64,000 bases of DNA. Origin: Persebacter sp965221835 (GTDB taxonomy: Bacteria > Pseudomonadota > Gammaproteobacteria > Tethybacterales > Persebacteraceae). The position numbers were made by a program, and so were the translations under genes. Shown here piece by piece: positions 45,271 to 55,361 of this stretch. The stretch spans positions 496,001 to 560,000 of the forward strand of contig OZ244916.1 of the NCBI GenBank assembly GCA_965221835.1. The letters are read 5' to 3'. The notes under the pieces were generated by a model. That model had not been told where the DNA came from and did no database searches. It was given only the letters and a program-made list of their open reading frames with translations. Every line of letters starts with the position of its first letter. Positions within the stretch are counted from its first letter, which is position 1.

Positions 45271-46104
45271 ATGTGCGCGGAAAATATCCGGCGGTGGCGT
45301 TGCGGCGAGTTTGTTTTTTTTCTGAATCGCCCGCTGATTATGGGAATCGTCAACGCGACTCCCGATTCGTTTTCGGATGGCGGATGTTTTGCCGCCGCCG
45401 CAGATGCTATCGCACACGGGCGCAAAATGTTGGAAGACGGCGCGGATATTTTGGATGTCGGCGGCGAATCTACGCGCCCGAATGCGATTCCGGTGGATGC
45501 CGAAACCGAAAAACGCCGCATTTTGCCGGTGATTGAATCGCTGGCAAAAGAGGGCGCGGCGATTTCCGCCGATACGATGAAACCGGCAGTAATGCGCGGG
45601 GCGTTGGAATCGGGCGCTTGCATTCTCAACGATGTGTGCGGATTTTCGTCCGCCGATTCGCGCGCCGTTGCTGCCGATTCCGATTGCGGCGTTGTCGTAA
45701 TGCACATGAAAGGCGACCCGCAAACGATGCAAAATGCGCCGGTATATGACGATGTTTGCGCCGAAGTTGCGGCATTTTTGCACAATCGCGCCGATGAATT
45801 GCAATCCGCCGGAATCGCGGCGGAACGAATTTGCATAGACCCCGGAATCGGTTTCGGCAAAACGGCGGCACATAATTTGCAATTAATGCGCGGGCTTTCG
45901 CGGCTGGACGAAAAATATCCGCTATTGTTGGGCGCCTCCCGCAAATCGTGGTTGCGCGCGATGTGCGGGGAAGATATGCAAATGCGCGATATTGCGGGCG
46001 CGGCGGCGGCGGCAATTTTGGCATCTCGCGGCGCGGCGATATTGCGCGTACATAATGTTGCGGCAACGCGAGTCGCATTGCAAATCGCGGCGGCGTTAGA
46101 ATAA
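45271..46104 (+). CDS. folP: Dihydropteroate synthase
   Basis: Joins pABA to the pterin in folate synthesis, using the product of the pabBC gene at 17989. Signatures are PLIMGIVNATPDSFSDGG, DILDVGGESTRPNAIPVD, a weaker SADTMKPAVMRGALE, NDVCGF, VVVMHMKG and ICIDPGIGFGKTAAHN. Length is 277 residues from ATG 45271, which sits three bases after the preceding stop. It is not next to glmM as in many relatives. Confidence 0.94.
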   Translation: MCAENIRRWRCGEFVFFLNRPLIMGIVNATPDSFSDGGCFAAAADAIAHGRKMLEDGADILDVGGESTRPNAIPVDAETEKRRILPVIESLAKEGAAISADTMKPAVMRGALESGACILNDVCGFSSADSRAVAADSDCGVVVMHMKGDPQTMQNAPVYDDVCAEVAAFLHNRADELQSAGIAAERICIDPGIGFGKTAAHNLQLMRGLSRLDEKYPLLLGASRKSWLRAMCGEDMQMRDIAGAAAAAILASRGAAILRVHNVAATRVALQIAAALE

Positions 46105-46155
46105 TCCGCGGTTATCGCATAATGCGCGGTTAGCGAAATAATCCGCGATTATCGT
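46101..46155. repeat. Three 18-19 base near-palindromic repeats at convergent gene ends
   Basis: Units ATAATCCGCGGTTATCGC, ATAATGCGCGGTTAGCGA and ATAATCCGCGATTATCGT follow one another at 46101, 46119 and 46138. They span the folP stop and the end of the minus-strand gene, so they may form a bidirectional terminator or a protein site. Confidence 0.6.
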
Positions 46156-46649
46156 GAACGGTTGGGTTTTTGTTCGCCGAAAATATCGTCAAACTCGCAG
46201 GGCGATTCTTCTTTTTTTTGCGGTTTCTTTCCCGCCGAATCGTCATAACCGGAATCGTAAAATACCGTTTCCGGCGGCGGCGGCGGGGGCGGCGGCGGAA
46301 TGTTTTCGGCTTCTTGCGGGAGCGGCGGCGGCATATTTTTTATGGACAACGCGCTTTTTGTCGGCGGCGTATTTGGCATCGGCGGGGCGGTTTGTATCGG
46401 CGGAGATTTTTTGGGCGGGGAGATATTTTCCCAATCTGCTTCGTCCATTTCGGTTTTTTTGCCGGGCGTAATGCGATGCCATTTTTTAACATTCGGATTG
46501 AATCGTTCGGCGAGTGCCATTGACAAATAAATGAGCGCGGCGAGACAAATCAGCATCGCGAAACCGGTGATGAAACTTGCTTCTTTGGCGCCGACATCAA
46601 TAAATGTGGTGGCGGCAACTAAAACGAGAATGGCGACAATTTCGCGCAT
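46149..46649 (-). CDS. Hypothetical membrane protein with proline-rich tail
   Basis: A 166-residue protein with two N-terminal hydrophobic helices (IVAILVLVAATTFIDVG and ITGFAMLICLAALIYLSMAL), a short basic loop and about 90 residues rich in Pro (IPPPPPPPPPETVFYDSG), then a charged end. The tail should be extended and may bind a partner. No family recognised. It starts one base from the LysR gene stop, so the two share a transcript. Confidence 0.6.
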   Translation of the reverse strand: MREIVAILVLVAATTFIDVGAKEASFITGFAMLICLAALIYLSMALAERFNPNVKKWHRITPGKKTEMDEADWENISPPKKSPPIQTAPPMPNTPPTKSALSIKNMPPPLPQEAENIPPPPPPPPPETVFYDSGYDDSAGKKPQKKEESPCEFDDIFGEQKPNRSR

Positions 46650-46650
46650 G

Positions 46651-47637
46651 TTAGTTGGCGGTGGTTTGGAACATTGCGATGTCGCTTGCCGCTTCTTCGG
46701 TCAACCATTCGCGCAACGCGGCAATTTTGGGCGATTCCCAGATTTCTTTGCGCGCGCACAAATAGCAACCGGATTGGACTGGTACGCGAATGCCGAGCGG
46801 GTCGGTTAGCAATCCTTTTCGCACATCGTCTGCGGCGAGCGACGAACGCGCGATGGCGATTCCGTGTCCTTCTATCGCCGCTTGCAGAGTCAAATCGCTT
46901 TGGGTAAAAAGTCGTCCGTCGCGGATATTGATTTTTTGACCGGGGGCGGCGATTCGCATCCATGCGTGCCAATCCAGATTTCGTTTGCTGGCGATTTCGG
47001 TTTGGTCGTGCAAAAGCGTATGAAAACGCAAATCGTCCGGCGTGCGCAAGGGGCGGGCGGCGTCTTGCAAATACGCCGGGCTGCATACCGCAAATAATGT
47101 TTCGCGCCATAAAAGTTGCGAACGCAACGCCGCGGAAGCGGGGGCGGACGGCAGATTAATTGCCGCGAGTTCCACATCTTCGCGTTCCACATCAATGGTG
47201 TGATTGTACGAGCGGATAATCATCGGCAAATCGGGGTGTCGGCGGTAAAAGCGGTGCAGACGCGGAATTAGCCATTTGGCAGTAAAAGACGAAAGCGCGC
47301 CGAATACGGTGCTGCCGCCGAGTTGCCCGGAAACGATTTGCGCGATGGCGCGGTCAATATCGGACATTGCGCGGGAAAGTTTTTCGTACAAAAAACGCCC
47401 TTCGGCGGTGAGGGCGATGCCGCCTCTTCGCCGCGACATCAATCCGCATCCGACGCTTGTTTCCAGTTGTTTGATTCGCTGGCTGACGGCACTCGGCGTT
47501 ACTTGCAGATATTCGGCGGCGTGTGTGAAACTGTCGCGGCGGACGACTTCGCAAAAAACGCGAATGGCGGATAATGAATAGGCGCGGTTGTCCTTGCCGT
47601 CGTCGTGAATAATGTGCGCTGCTGCGGTTGCGGTCAT
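46651..47637 (-). CDS. LysR-family regulator, GcvA-like
   Basis: An N-terminal winged helix (LSAIRVFCEVVRRDSFTHAA, then LQVTPSAVSQRIKQLE) and a periplasmic-binding-type effector domain (FGALSSFTAKWLIPRLHRFY and LQAAIEGHGIAIARSSLAAD) give the GcvA subgroup pattern. Length is 328 residues from ATG 47637; an in-frame ATG at 47667 would add ten residues. It is divergent from the tRNA pair. Target genes cannot be told from position. Confidence 0.85.
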   Translation of the reverse strand: MTATAAAHIIHDDGKDNRAYSLSAIRVFCEVVRRDSFTHAAEYLQVTPSAVSQRIKQLETSVGCGLMSRRRGGIALTAEGRFLYEKLSRAMSDIDRAIAQIVSGQLGGSTVFGALSSFTAKWLIPRLHRFYRRHPDLPMIIRSYNHTIDVEREDVELAAINLPSAPASAALRSQLLWRETLFAVCSPAYLQDAARPLRTPDDLRFHTLLHDQTEIASKRNLDWHAWMRIAAPGQKINIRDGRLFTQSDLTLQAAIEGHGIAIARSSLAADDVRKGLLTDPLGIRVPVQSGCYLCARKEIWESPKIAALREWLTEEAASDIAMFQTTAN

Positions 47638-47731
47638 GGCGTTGGATTGTTGCGGCAATATTACCATTAATCGGGCGGGAATGTGCAAATTGGTATTGCG
47701 GCGGCAATTTGCGTTATAATTTCGGAAGGAT

Positions 47732-47815
47732 GCCGAGGTGGCGGAATTGGTAGACGCGCCGGACTCAAAATCCGGTGTCGGAAACGGCATGAGGGTTCGA
47801 GTCCCTCCTTCGGCA
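47732..47815 (+). tRNA. tRNA-Leu (anticodon CAA)
   Basis: Complete 84-nt cloverleaf: acceptor stem GCCGAGG/CTTCGGC, anticodon stem CCGGA/TCCGG with loop CTCAAAA, a long variable arm typical of tRNA-Leu and a T arm GAGGG/CCCTC. CCA is not encoded. A plus-strand TATAAT lies just upstream at 47715-47720. Confidence 0.95.
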
Positions 47816-47819
47816 CCGC

Positions 47820-47893
<74 letters not shown>

Positions 47894-47975
47894 CGGTTTT
47901 GCGCATTCCGGCGAAACGCGGCGATTTTTTTCTTAAATTGATCGCCCCGATTTTGCCATCGCGCCCAAAATCAGG

Positions 47976-47981
47976 TATAAT
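47976..47981 (+). promoter_or_regulatory. -10 box of the second cysteine-rich surface gene
   Basis: TATAAT in AAAATCAGGTATAATTTCCG, the same 20-base context as the toxin-antitoxin and nuoG promoters. Confidence 0.5.
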
Positions 47982-48033
47982 TTCCGATATATTTTTCGAG
48001 GGGATTTTTGGGGGATTAATGGGAGTAAAAACG

Positions 48034-50817
48034 ATGAATAAATGGCAAAAAGTTATCGGCAAATCCGCCGCGTTTTTTCTTATCCTTTTCGGGAGCGGAA
48101 TTGACGATGCGCATGCGTACGGCGCGGCAATACGCCTTGACGACGGAAGTTTTTCCATCGTGGCAAACTACGAATCCGAACAAATCGCACAAGATTCGGT
48201 TATCGCCGCTTGCACAGACACCGCGAATATCGAAAATCCGGAAAACGTACAAAGATGCAGACCGTCGGCGATTGTGGACACTTTCAGCGATGAAGTATTT
48301 CTTTACGCACCTTTTGCGGACAGTTTCGGCAGAGGGGCGGACACTGAGGCGGCGGTGTATGACGCCATTGACGATTGCGTTGTAAATAGTTTTTTGTTTT
48401 CCTTCCTCCCCGACCCGTATCAGGCGTGTCAAGAGGCGGTTCTCGGGCTGGAATCGAGAGAGATTACGGTGATTGTTGACGCCGACGAAGGCACTACCCG
48501 CGTTCATCGGGTTGAGAATATATTGGCGAATAATAACCCGGCTTTCGCCCCGATTTTTTGCGGAGACGGCTCTGTTGCGGATGATATTTCCAGCAGCGTA
48601 GAAACGCTTGATGTTACGCAAATAGTCGGCGATACGAACAACGATGGCACCATTTCCTTGGACCCGGCGGACGGCGAAATCACGACAATTCAGCGACAAC
48701 TCACCGTTTTGATTCTCGGCACGATTACTGTTGAGGTGGCGGGACCGCTTTCTTATACCCCGAACTGCGACCGGGTGGATCCTGCTTGTGCCACTGGTAC
48801 GACTCTCCAAGTTAGCAACAATACTTGCGTAGCAGATTCAACCGCTATGTGTCCGGACGGGCAACGAAGAGATCCCGTTAATAACGAATGCGTACTGCAG
48901 TGCGATGCGCATTTGGTGTTGCAACCGAATCCCGATAATCCCGGCAATTCGGGTAATGAAAATATGGCATGCTTTCCGCGAACGGCGGATTTGTGCGGGT
49001 ATTGGGAAACTTTTGAAGCAAATCCGGCGGGGGTTGGCGGATTTTGCGTGCCGACAACACAGGCGGATTGCGAGGCGGACGGGCTTATATTAAAATACCG
49101 GTTTGGCGACAGCAGCAGAGAAGGGCGGGAATGTCTTCCGCCGATTCGCGAAGAATGCGTATTCGGGACAAGATTCGTGCCGGACGACCCCGCAGTTGCG
49201 GAAAATGATGCGGCGGCGGTCGGTCGTTGCGTTCCAATACAAGGCGCACAAGATTGCGAAGAATATGAAAGATTCGACAATGGCGGTTGCATCCCCAGAA
49301 GTATGGAAAATTGTATGGACGATGAAGTATTTTCTCCGAGGTTAAACGATGATGGTACACCGGCTAACAACGGCGGCGTTTGCATTTTTGCGGGCGATTT
49401 TTTGCTGACGACATCCGTCACGCCGGATTCCCACGAATACACTTCCGATTTTTGCGATGAGGATTGGCAATCAAGATTTATATTAAGCAATGACGGGCAA
49501 AATGCGGCGGAAGTTTGCGAAATTCCCTTAGATTTGGGCGATTCATTGCAAATTACTGTGACAGTAACAGATACAATGGAGACGTTGACATTAAATTTGG
49601 GCGGAAACTTCCAATTTAGACCGGATGAGAATGGCAACGCCCGTGTGGACGGATGTCTTATCCGGGAATCCGCCCATTTTTCCGGAATAGTACCTTGCAA
49701 CAACCCGCGATTGTTCGGCGAAATCGGCGGATTTCCGCAAATGCCCCCCAGTTTTGTGCCGGGAGACAGATTAACGGTTGCGGTATCGCTAATGACAACG
49801 AACATAGGCACTACTAACGATGTCATATCCGCCATCCAAATCACTCACAACAATCAAGAAATTGGTCGTGTTGAAATGCTGACTTGCGACGAAAATGAAG
49901 AGGCAATCAATGGTATGTGCGTATGCGGCAATGGATTTGAGCGTGAGGGCGGAGATGGCAGAAACGCATGCGTAGAAATCATGTGTGAAGCAAATGAAGT
50001 AGTAGACGAGCAAAATATGTGCGTATGCCAAAATGGATTTGATCGTGAAAATCCGGATGGCACCGGCGCATGCGTGAGAACCGGAACCGGGTGTGGCACA
50101 AATGAAGTGCCAAGCGGGAGTGCATGTATATGCCTTCCGGACCATAGCCGGGATAGCACCGGCGCATGCGTGAGAGACAGCGGCGGCGACACGGGTAATC
50201 GTCCGACACTTCCGACACCTCCGACAACAAGCACCGGTCCTGTTGTCGTTGATTTCCAAAGAGACACGGCGAAAGATTCGCAAGTTATCGCCGGTGCCGT
50301 TGTCGGCGGTTTTGCGGTTTTCTACGGAATGTCGTATTTTCTCGGCGGCGATATTTTATACACCCCCGATTTCGGCTATTCCGTCACCGAAAACGGCTAC
50401 TCCATAAACGGCGGCGGACGGGCGTCTTTCCGCAAAGACGGATGGCATTTTTATTATTCCGCAAAACAAACAAATCGGGACGGCGAATTCGGCGATTTAC
50501 GCTACGCCAGCGGCGGCAAATACACCGGAGATATATTTACGGCGGCGTTTTCCGAATCCGTCAGCGGCAAAACGGTGAATTATAATGTGTCATTGTCCGC
50601 CGATATTTCGGGCGGCGTTTGGAATATATCGCCCGTCTATCGCATGCGTTCCCGCTTTCACGAAGGCGAAACAACCACCCGCAACTCGCTGAATTTGCAA
50701 AGCGAATTCCGCTATAACGGCTGGCGAATCCGCTCCTCCGCCGGATTCCGGTGGCGACAAACAAACGAATTCGCCGACAGCGGCAAATTCCGCATAGACG
50801 CAATTCATCGTTTCTAA
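48034..50817 (+). CDS. Cysteine-rich secreted protein with EGF-like repeats and C-terminal strand-rich domain (paralogue 2)
   Basis: Larger paralogue (927 residues) of the protein at 10881. Order: signal peptide ending IDDAHA; DUF4189-like part (DDGSFSIVANYESEQIAQDS); about 350 residues of Cys modules (for example CVPTTQADCEADG); the conserved domain with GCLIRESAHFSGIVPC and GGFPQMPPSF; an insertion (about 617-716) of three EGF-like repeats such as CVCGNGFEREGGDGRNACV; a Pro/Thr linker; a hydrophobic helix (VIAGAVVGGFAVFYGMSYF); and a 155-residue strand-rich end with FGDLRYASGGKYTGD, finishing in DAIHRF. ATG 48034 gives the best signal peptide; 48019 is possible. Function unknown. Confidence 0.7.
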   Translation: MNKWQKVIGKSAAFFLILFGSGIDDAHAYGAAIRLDDGSFSIVANYESEQIAQDSVIAACTDTANIENPENVQRCRPSAIVDTFSDEVFLYAPFADSFGRGADTEAAVYDAIDDCVVNSFLFSFLPDPYQACQEAVLGLESREITVIVDADEGTTRVHRVENILANNNPAFAPIFCGDGSVADDISSSVETLDVTQIVGDTNNDGTISLDPADGEITTIQRQLTVLILGTITVEVAGPLSYTPNCDRVDPACATGTTLQVSNNTCVADSTAMCPDGQRRDPVNNECVLQCDAHLVLQPNPDNPGNSGNENMACFPRTADLCGYWETFEANPAGVGGFCVPTTQADCEADGLILKYRFGDSSREGRECLPPIREECVFGTRFVPDDPAVAENDAAAVGRCVPIQGAQDCEEYERFDNGGCIPRSMENCMDDEVFSPRLNDDGTPANNGGVCIFAGDFLLTTSVTPDSHEYTSDFCDEDWQSRFILSNDGQNAAEVCEIPLDLGDSLQITVTVTDTMETLTLNLGGNFQFRPDENGNARVDGCLIRESAHFSGIVPCNNPRLFGEIGGFPQMPPSFVPGDRLTVAVSLMTTNIGTTNDVISAIQITHNNQEIGRVEMLTCDENEEAINGMCVCGNGFEREGGDGRNACVEIMCEANEVVDEQNMCVCQNGFDRENPDGTGACVRTGTGCGTNEVPSGSACICLPDHSRDSTGACVRDSGGDTGNRPTLPTPPTTSTGPVVVDFQRDTAKDSQVIAGAVVGGFAVFYGMSYFLGGDILYTPDFGYSVTENGYSINGGGRASFRKDGWHFYYSAKQTNRDGEFGDLRYASGGKYTGDIFTAAFSESVSGKTVNYNVSLSADISGGVWNISPVYRMRSRFHEGETTTRNSLNLQSEFRYNGWRIRSSAGFRWRQTNEFADSGKFRIDAIHRF

Positions 50818-50921
50818 CACCCACCCCCCGCCCAACAAATAATCGGAAAGCGGGGGATTTCCCGCATCATCCCGCCCCCGTTTGCGGAGGCGGAAGATGT
50901 TTGCTTTTTTCCGATTTTTGT

Positions 50922-50982
50922 TATAATCGGAAGTATGCATTTATGCGCTTGCTATTTTTTAATAAAGGAGACAAAACAATGA
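50922..50982 (+). promoter_or_regulatory. dctP promoter with leaderless 15-codon upstream ORF
   Basis: TATAAT at 50922-50927 is seven bases before ATG 50935, which opens MHLCACYFLIKETKQ and stops at 50982, overlapping the dctP ATG (ATGA). The AAGGAG used by dctP lies inside this ORF, so its translation could affect dctP initiation. Confidence 0.4.
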
Positions 50983-52022
50983 AAAAATCCCTCGTTATTT
51001 CTGTTGCGCTGGCGGCGGCGATGCTTTCCGCCCCCGCACATGCCAAGCCGGTATTGTTAAAAACGCCGGTCGCATTCGGTTCGCACTTGCCCGCATTGGG
51101 AAGTCCGATTAAATTTATTTCGCGCGAGTTGGAACGCGTATCCGGCGGCGACATCAAAATGCGGTTTTACGAACCGGGCAAACTTGTCGCGCCGTTTGAG
51201 ATTTTGGATTCGGTTTCTTCCGGCAAAATCAATTCCGGCTACACGACTTCCGGTTATTGGTACGGCAAAATGAAAGCCGCGGCGCTTTTCGCCGCCGTTC
51301 CGTTCGGTCCCGAAGCGCCTGAATATATGGCGTGGATATATTACGGCGGCGGGCTGGAACTGTGGCAGGAAACGTACGACCGCGCCGGCTACAATGTCAA
51401 AGTGTTGCCTTGCACCATCATTTCGCCGGAAACTTCCGGCTGGTTCAAAGAAAAAATGAATTCGCCCGCGCAGTTTCAAGGATTGAACATTCGCTTTTTC
51501 GGATTGGGCGGCGAAGTGATGAAGGAAATGGGCGCAAATCCGTCTTTGTTGCCGGGCGGCGAAATTTTCGGCGCGCTGGAAAAAGGGCAGATTGATGCAA
51601 CGGAGTTTTCCATGCCGGCGATTGATGAGCGTTTGGGATTTTATAAAATTGTCAAAAACAACTATTTTCCGGGCTGGCATCAGCAGGCGACGATATTTGA
51701 ATTGATGATCAACAAAGATACATGGAACGAGATGAGCGAACAACAGCGCGCCATCGTGGAAATCGTATGCAAAGCGTCCATGACCAACTCCCTCGCCGAA
51801 GCCGAGTCGGCGCAACCGCCCGCCCTTAAGCGGCAATCCGAAGAAAACGGCGTTTCGCTGGAATATTGGAGCGACGAAATGCTGGACGCTTTTCATTCGG
51901 CGTGGGAGCGGGTGCTTGCCGAACAGATTAAAGATCCGCAATTTAAGCGGGTGTGGGACAATTTGGACGCTTTCCGCAAAGATTACGATATTTGGGAGAA
52001 AAAAGCGTTTCTGCCCCGGTAA
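50979..52022 (+). CDS. dctP: TRAP transporter solute-binding protein
   Basis: Periplasmic receptor of a TRAP transporter. Signal peptide to SAPAHA; then the DctP fold with EFGSHLP-type VAFGSHLPALGSPIKFISRE, KINSGYTTSGYWYGKM, the mixed-charge helix FQGLNIRFFGLGGEVMKEMG (the conserved Arg binds the substrate carboxylate) and GALEKGQIDATEFSMP. Length is 347 residues. AAGGAG precedes the ATG. The subtype with FFGLGGE and PAIDE resembles receptors for 2-oxo acids or lactate, but the substrate is not fixed by this. Confidence 0.88.
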   Translation: MKKSLVISVALAAAMLSAPAHAKPVLLKTPVAFGSHLPALGSPIKFISRELERVSGGDIKMRFYEPGKLVAPFEILDSVSSGKINSGYTTSGYWYGKMKAAALFAAVPFGPEAPEYMAWIYYGGGLELWQETYDRAGYNVKVLPCTIISPETSGWFKEKMNSPAQFQGLNIRFFGLGGEVMKEMGANPSLLPGGEIFGALEKGQIDATEFSMPAIDERLGFYKIVKNNYFPGWHQQATIFELMINKDTWNEMSEQQRAIVEIVCKASMTNSLAEAESAQPPALKRQSEENGVSLEYWSDEMLDAFHSAWERVLAEQIKDPQFKRVWDNLDAFRKDYDIWEKKAFLPR

Positions 52023-52044
52023 TGCGCGGGGCGCAAACGGCGCA

Positions 52045-52635
52045 ATGAATTCTCCCGGTGCGCAAACAAACGGCGCGCGGCGTCCGTCTCTTCTTTGCGT
52101 TATTGCCGATAAAATGGACGGAATCGTCCGCCGAATCGGATATGTTTTCGCCGCTTTCAATGTCGTTCTCATCGCGGTTATTCTCGCGCAGGTGGGAATG
52201 CGCCATTTGTTCGCCGGCGGTCATCAAATCGTACTCGGCGAGTTGGAATGGCATTTGTATGCGACCGCGATGCTATTCGGAATGGCGTATTCGCAATCCG
52301 AAAACGCGCATGTGCGAGTGGATGCGCTGGCGCGTAACTGGACGGCGCGGCGGCGGGCGGCGGTGGAAATTTTCGGCGCGCTGTTTTTTATGGCGCCGTT
52401 TATCACAATCGTATTTTTGCACGGGCTGGATTATGTCGCCGATTCGTGGCGGGTGTCGGAGCGTTCGGATTCGCCGGCGGGACTGCATTATCGCTGGTTG
52501 ATTAAAAGCGTCATTCCGGCGAGTTTCGCGCTGTGGTTTTTCGCGTTGACGGCGCGATTATTGCGCGACATCGCGATTTTGCGCGGAGATGATTTTGCGT
52601 CTTCCGCCGCACCGAAAAACGCGGATGAACATTAA
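52045..52635 (+). CDS. dctQ: TRAP transporter small permease
   Basis: A 196-residue four-helix subunit with VLIAVILAQVGMRHLFAGG and GELEWHLYATAMLFGMAYSQ, then ENAHVRVD, typical of DctQ. It starts 22 bases after dctP; its 3' end overlaps dctM by 11 bases. Confidence 0.85.
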   Translation: MNSPGAQTNGARRPSLLCVIADKMDGIVRRIGYVFAAFNVVLIAVILAQVGMRHLFAGGHQIVLGELEWHLYATAMLFGMAYSQSENAHVRVDALARNWTARRRAAVEIFGALFFMAPFITIVFLHGLDYVADSWRVSERSDSPAGLHYRWLIKSVIPASFALWFFALTARLLRDIAILRGDDFASSAAPKNADEH

Positions 52636-54013
52636 CGAAGTTCTTGTTTTGGGAATGTTCGCCGCGTTTATGGCGGCTTTGTTTACCGGCTATCCCGTCG
52701 GGTATGTGCTGGCGGGAATCGGCGTGTGGTTTGCTTTGGTCGGATGGTGCGCGGATATGTGGTTCGGTGCTGCGACCGGGTTGGATTATCTGACGATGGG
52801 ATTGGTCGTGAACCGGATTTATAAAGGCGTCGTGGAAAACTGGATTTTGATAGCGTTGCCGATGTTTATTTTCATGGGAAGTATGCTGCATCATTCGGGA
52901 GTCGCCGAACGGATGATGCACGCTTTTCAATCGCTTTTCGGCGGATTGCGCGGCGGATTGGCGGTGACCGTGGTGGCAATCGGAATGATATTGGCGGCGT
53001 CCACGGGAATTATCGGCGCTTCCGTGGTGTTGCTGACGGTGATGTCGCTGCCGCTGATGTTGAAGCAGGGATATCCGGCGCCGCTGGCGACCGGCACTAT
53101 CGCCAGTGCGGGAACGCTGGGAATTTTATTGCCGCCGTCCATTATGTTAATTTTGATGGCGGATCAGATGGGGTTGGCGGTCGGCGATTTGTTTGTCGGC
53201 GCGATTTATCCGGGGCTTTTGTTGGGCGGATTGTATATCGCGTTTATCATCGCAAAAGGTTTTTTGCATCCGGCACAATTGCCGTTGCCGGCGAATGTCC
53301 GCCCGCCGGGATGGCGCGCGTTGGCGGAAGTGGCGACGGCGACATTGCCGGCGCTTGCGCTGATTTTCGCGGTGCTGGGTTCCATTTTTTCGGGCGTCGC
53401 GACTCCGACCGAAGCGTCCGGAGTCGGCGCGCTGGGCGCGATTTTATTGACGGTGTATTACCGCCGTTTTTCAATGAAAATATTGCGCGAAACGACGATG
53501 GAAACATTTCGCACGACAGCGAACATATTCGCAATTTTTATCGGTGCGACATGTTTTGCGCTGGTATTGCGCGAACTCGGCGGCGACCGGGTGATAGAAG
53601 ACGCGTTGTCGGCGTTGCCGTTTGACAAATATGGCGTGGTGATTTTTATTTTGTGCATCGTGTTTATTTTGGGATTCTTTTTGGACTGGATAGAAATTAC
53701 ATTAATCATTCTGCCGCTGATGGGACCGGTGGTGGAAGGATTGGGATTCGGTTTTGACGGGCGCGGGGCGGTGGATTTTCCGGATTTGTTGTGGTTTGTG
53801 ATGCTGGTGGCGATTACGCTGCAAACTTCGTTTCTTACGCCGCCGGTCGGATTTGCGTTGTTTTATATGAAAAGCGCCGCGCCGCCGCAAATAAAAATTA
53901 CGGACATTTACCGCGGCGTCTGGCCGTTCGTGATCATTCAACTAATCGTCATCGCGCTGGTCGTGGCGTTTGAAGATTTAGTGATTTCATTGCCCGCGCT
54001 GGTGTACGGATAG
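52625..54013 (+). CDS. dctM: TRAP transporter large permease
   Basis: Sodium-coupled transport subunit with about 12 helices in 462 residues. Signatures include ALPMFIFMGSMLHHSGVAE, AASTGIIGASVVLLTVMSLP, GTLGILLPPSIMLILMADQM and SGVATPTEASGVGALGAIL. ATG 52625 lies inside the end of dctQ, so translation is coupled. A 28-base gap separates its stop from the convergent ahcY end. Confidence 0.92.
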   Translation: MNINEVLVLGMFAAFMAALFTGYPVGYVLAGIGVWFALVGWCADMWFGAATGLDYLTMGLVVNRIYKGVVENWILIALPMFIFMGSMLHHSGVAERMMHAFQSLFGGLRGGLAVTVVAIGMILAASTGIIGASVVLLTVMSLPLMLKQGYPAPLATGTIASAGTLGILLPPSIMLILMADQMGLAVGDLFVGAIYPGLLLGGLYIAFIIAKGFLHPAQLPLPANVRPPGWRALAEVATATLPALALIFAVLGSIFSGVATPTEASGVGALGAILLTVYYRRFSMKILRETTMETFRTTANIFAIFIGATCFALVLRELGGDRVIEDALSALPFDKYGVVIFILCIVFILGFFLDWIEITLIILPLMGPVVEGLGFGFDGRGAVDFPDLLWFVMLVAITLQTSFLTPPVGFALFYMKSAAPPQIKITDIYRGVWPFVIIQLIVIALVVAFEDLVISLPALVYG

Positions 54014-54041
54014 CGCGCGCCTTAAACAATTCACCGCCGGT

Positions 54042-55361
54042 TCAATAGCGATAATGTGCTGGTTTGAACGGTCCTTCTTTTTTAATTCCGAGATACGCCG
54101 CTTGTTTTTCGGTCATTTCGGTAAGCACGGCGCCGACATGTGCGAGGTGCAGGCGGGCGACTTTTTCGTCTAAATGTTTCGGCAGAACATAAACATCCGC
54201 GGCGTATTTTCCATGATTGGAAAATAATTCAATTTGCGCCAGTACCTGATTGCAAAAAGAGTTGCTCATTACAAAACTCGGATGTCCGGTCGCGCAACTT
54301 AAATTGACCAGACGCCCTTCGGCGAGAACGATGACGCGTTTGCCGTCCGGAAAAATAAAATGGTCGACCAGCGGTTTGATTTGTTCTACTTTGCATTCTT
54401 CGCGCAATTCGGCAATTTGAATTTCGGAATCGAAATGTCCGATGTTGCATAAAATTGCATTTTCTTTCATTTTTCGCGCGTGTTCGCAAGTGATGACATC
54501 CACATTGCCGGTGGCGGTGACGAAAATATCTGCGCGCCCGCACATTTCGTCCATTGTCGCAACGCGATAACCTTCCATCGCCGCCTGCAACGCGCAAATC
54601 GGATCTATTTCGGTAATCCACACCGCCGCACCCAACGCCCGCAACGATTGCGCGCATCCTTTGCCGACATCGCCGTAGCCGCAAACGACAGCGGTTTTGC
54701 CGGCGATCATCACATCGGTCGCGCGTTTAATTCCGTCCAGCAACGATTCGCGACAGCCGTAAAGATTGTCAAACTTGCTTTTGGTTACCGAATCGTTGAC
54801 ATTAAACGCCGGACATAAAAGTTCGCCTTTGTCGCGCATTTCGTATAACCGCTGCACGCCGGTGGTGGTTTCTTCGGAAATGCCGTACAATCGTGCGCCG
54901 ACATCGCGAAGTTTTCCGTGTGCGAGAATTGTCGCATCGCCGCCGTCATCCAAAATCATATTGGGCGTCCAATCGTTCGGACCGGCGAAAGTTTGTTCCA
55001 CGCATTGCCAATATTCTTCTTCGGTTTCGCCGCGCCATGCGAAAACCGGAATTCCAACTGCCGCCATTGCGGCGGCGGCATGATCCTGAGTGGAAAAAAT
55101 ATTGCAAGACGACCAGCGAACTTCCGCACCCAACGCCCGCAAAGTTTCAATCAGCACCGCCGTTTGTATGGTCATGTGCAGACAACCGGCGATGCGTGCG
55201 CCCGCCAAAGGTTGCGTTTTTGCGTAGTCGCGCCGCAATTGCATCAATCCCGGCATTTCGGTTTCGGCAATGACGATTTCGCGGCGCCCCCATTCGGCGA
55301 GGGACATATCGGCGACGGCGAAGTCGTTTTGCGAATCAATTTTTACAGCGGCAACGGTCAT
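54042..55361 (-). CDS. ahcY: Adenosylhomocysteinase
   Basis: Hydrolyses S-adenosylhomocysteine, removing the product of methyl transfer, including that of the two DNA methyltransferases here. Signatures are [52 protein letters not shown], the NAD fold [16 protein letters not shown] and the end KPAHYRY. Length is 439 residues. A minus-strand TATAAT lies about 55 bases upstream and AAAAGGAG before the ATG. The short leader has only a 4-bp hairpin, so an SAH riboswitch is not apparent. Confidence 0.97.
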   Translation of the reverse strand: MTVAAVKIDSQNDFAVADMSLAEWGRREIVIAETEMPGLMQLRRDYAKTQPLAGARIAGCLHMTIQTAVLIETLRALGAEVRWSSCNIFSTQDHAAAAMAAVGIPVFAWRGETEEEYWQCVEQTFAGPNDWTPNMILDDGGDATILAHGKLRDVGARLYGISEETTTGVQRLYEMRDKGELLCPAFNVNDSVTKSKFDNLYGCRESLLDGIKRATDVMIAGKTAVVCGYGDVGKGCAQSLRALGAAVWITEIDPICALQAAMEGYRVATMDEMCGRADIFVTATGNVDVITCEHARKMKENAILCNIGHFDSEIQIAELREECKVEQIKPLVDHFIFPDGKRVIVLAEGRLVNLSCATGHPSFVMSNSFCNQVLAQIELFSNHGKYAADVYVLPKHLDEKVARLHLAHVGAVLTEMTEKQAAYLGIKKEGPFKPAHYRY

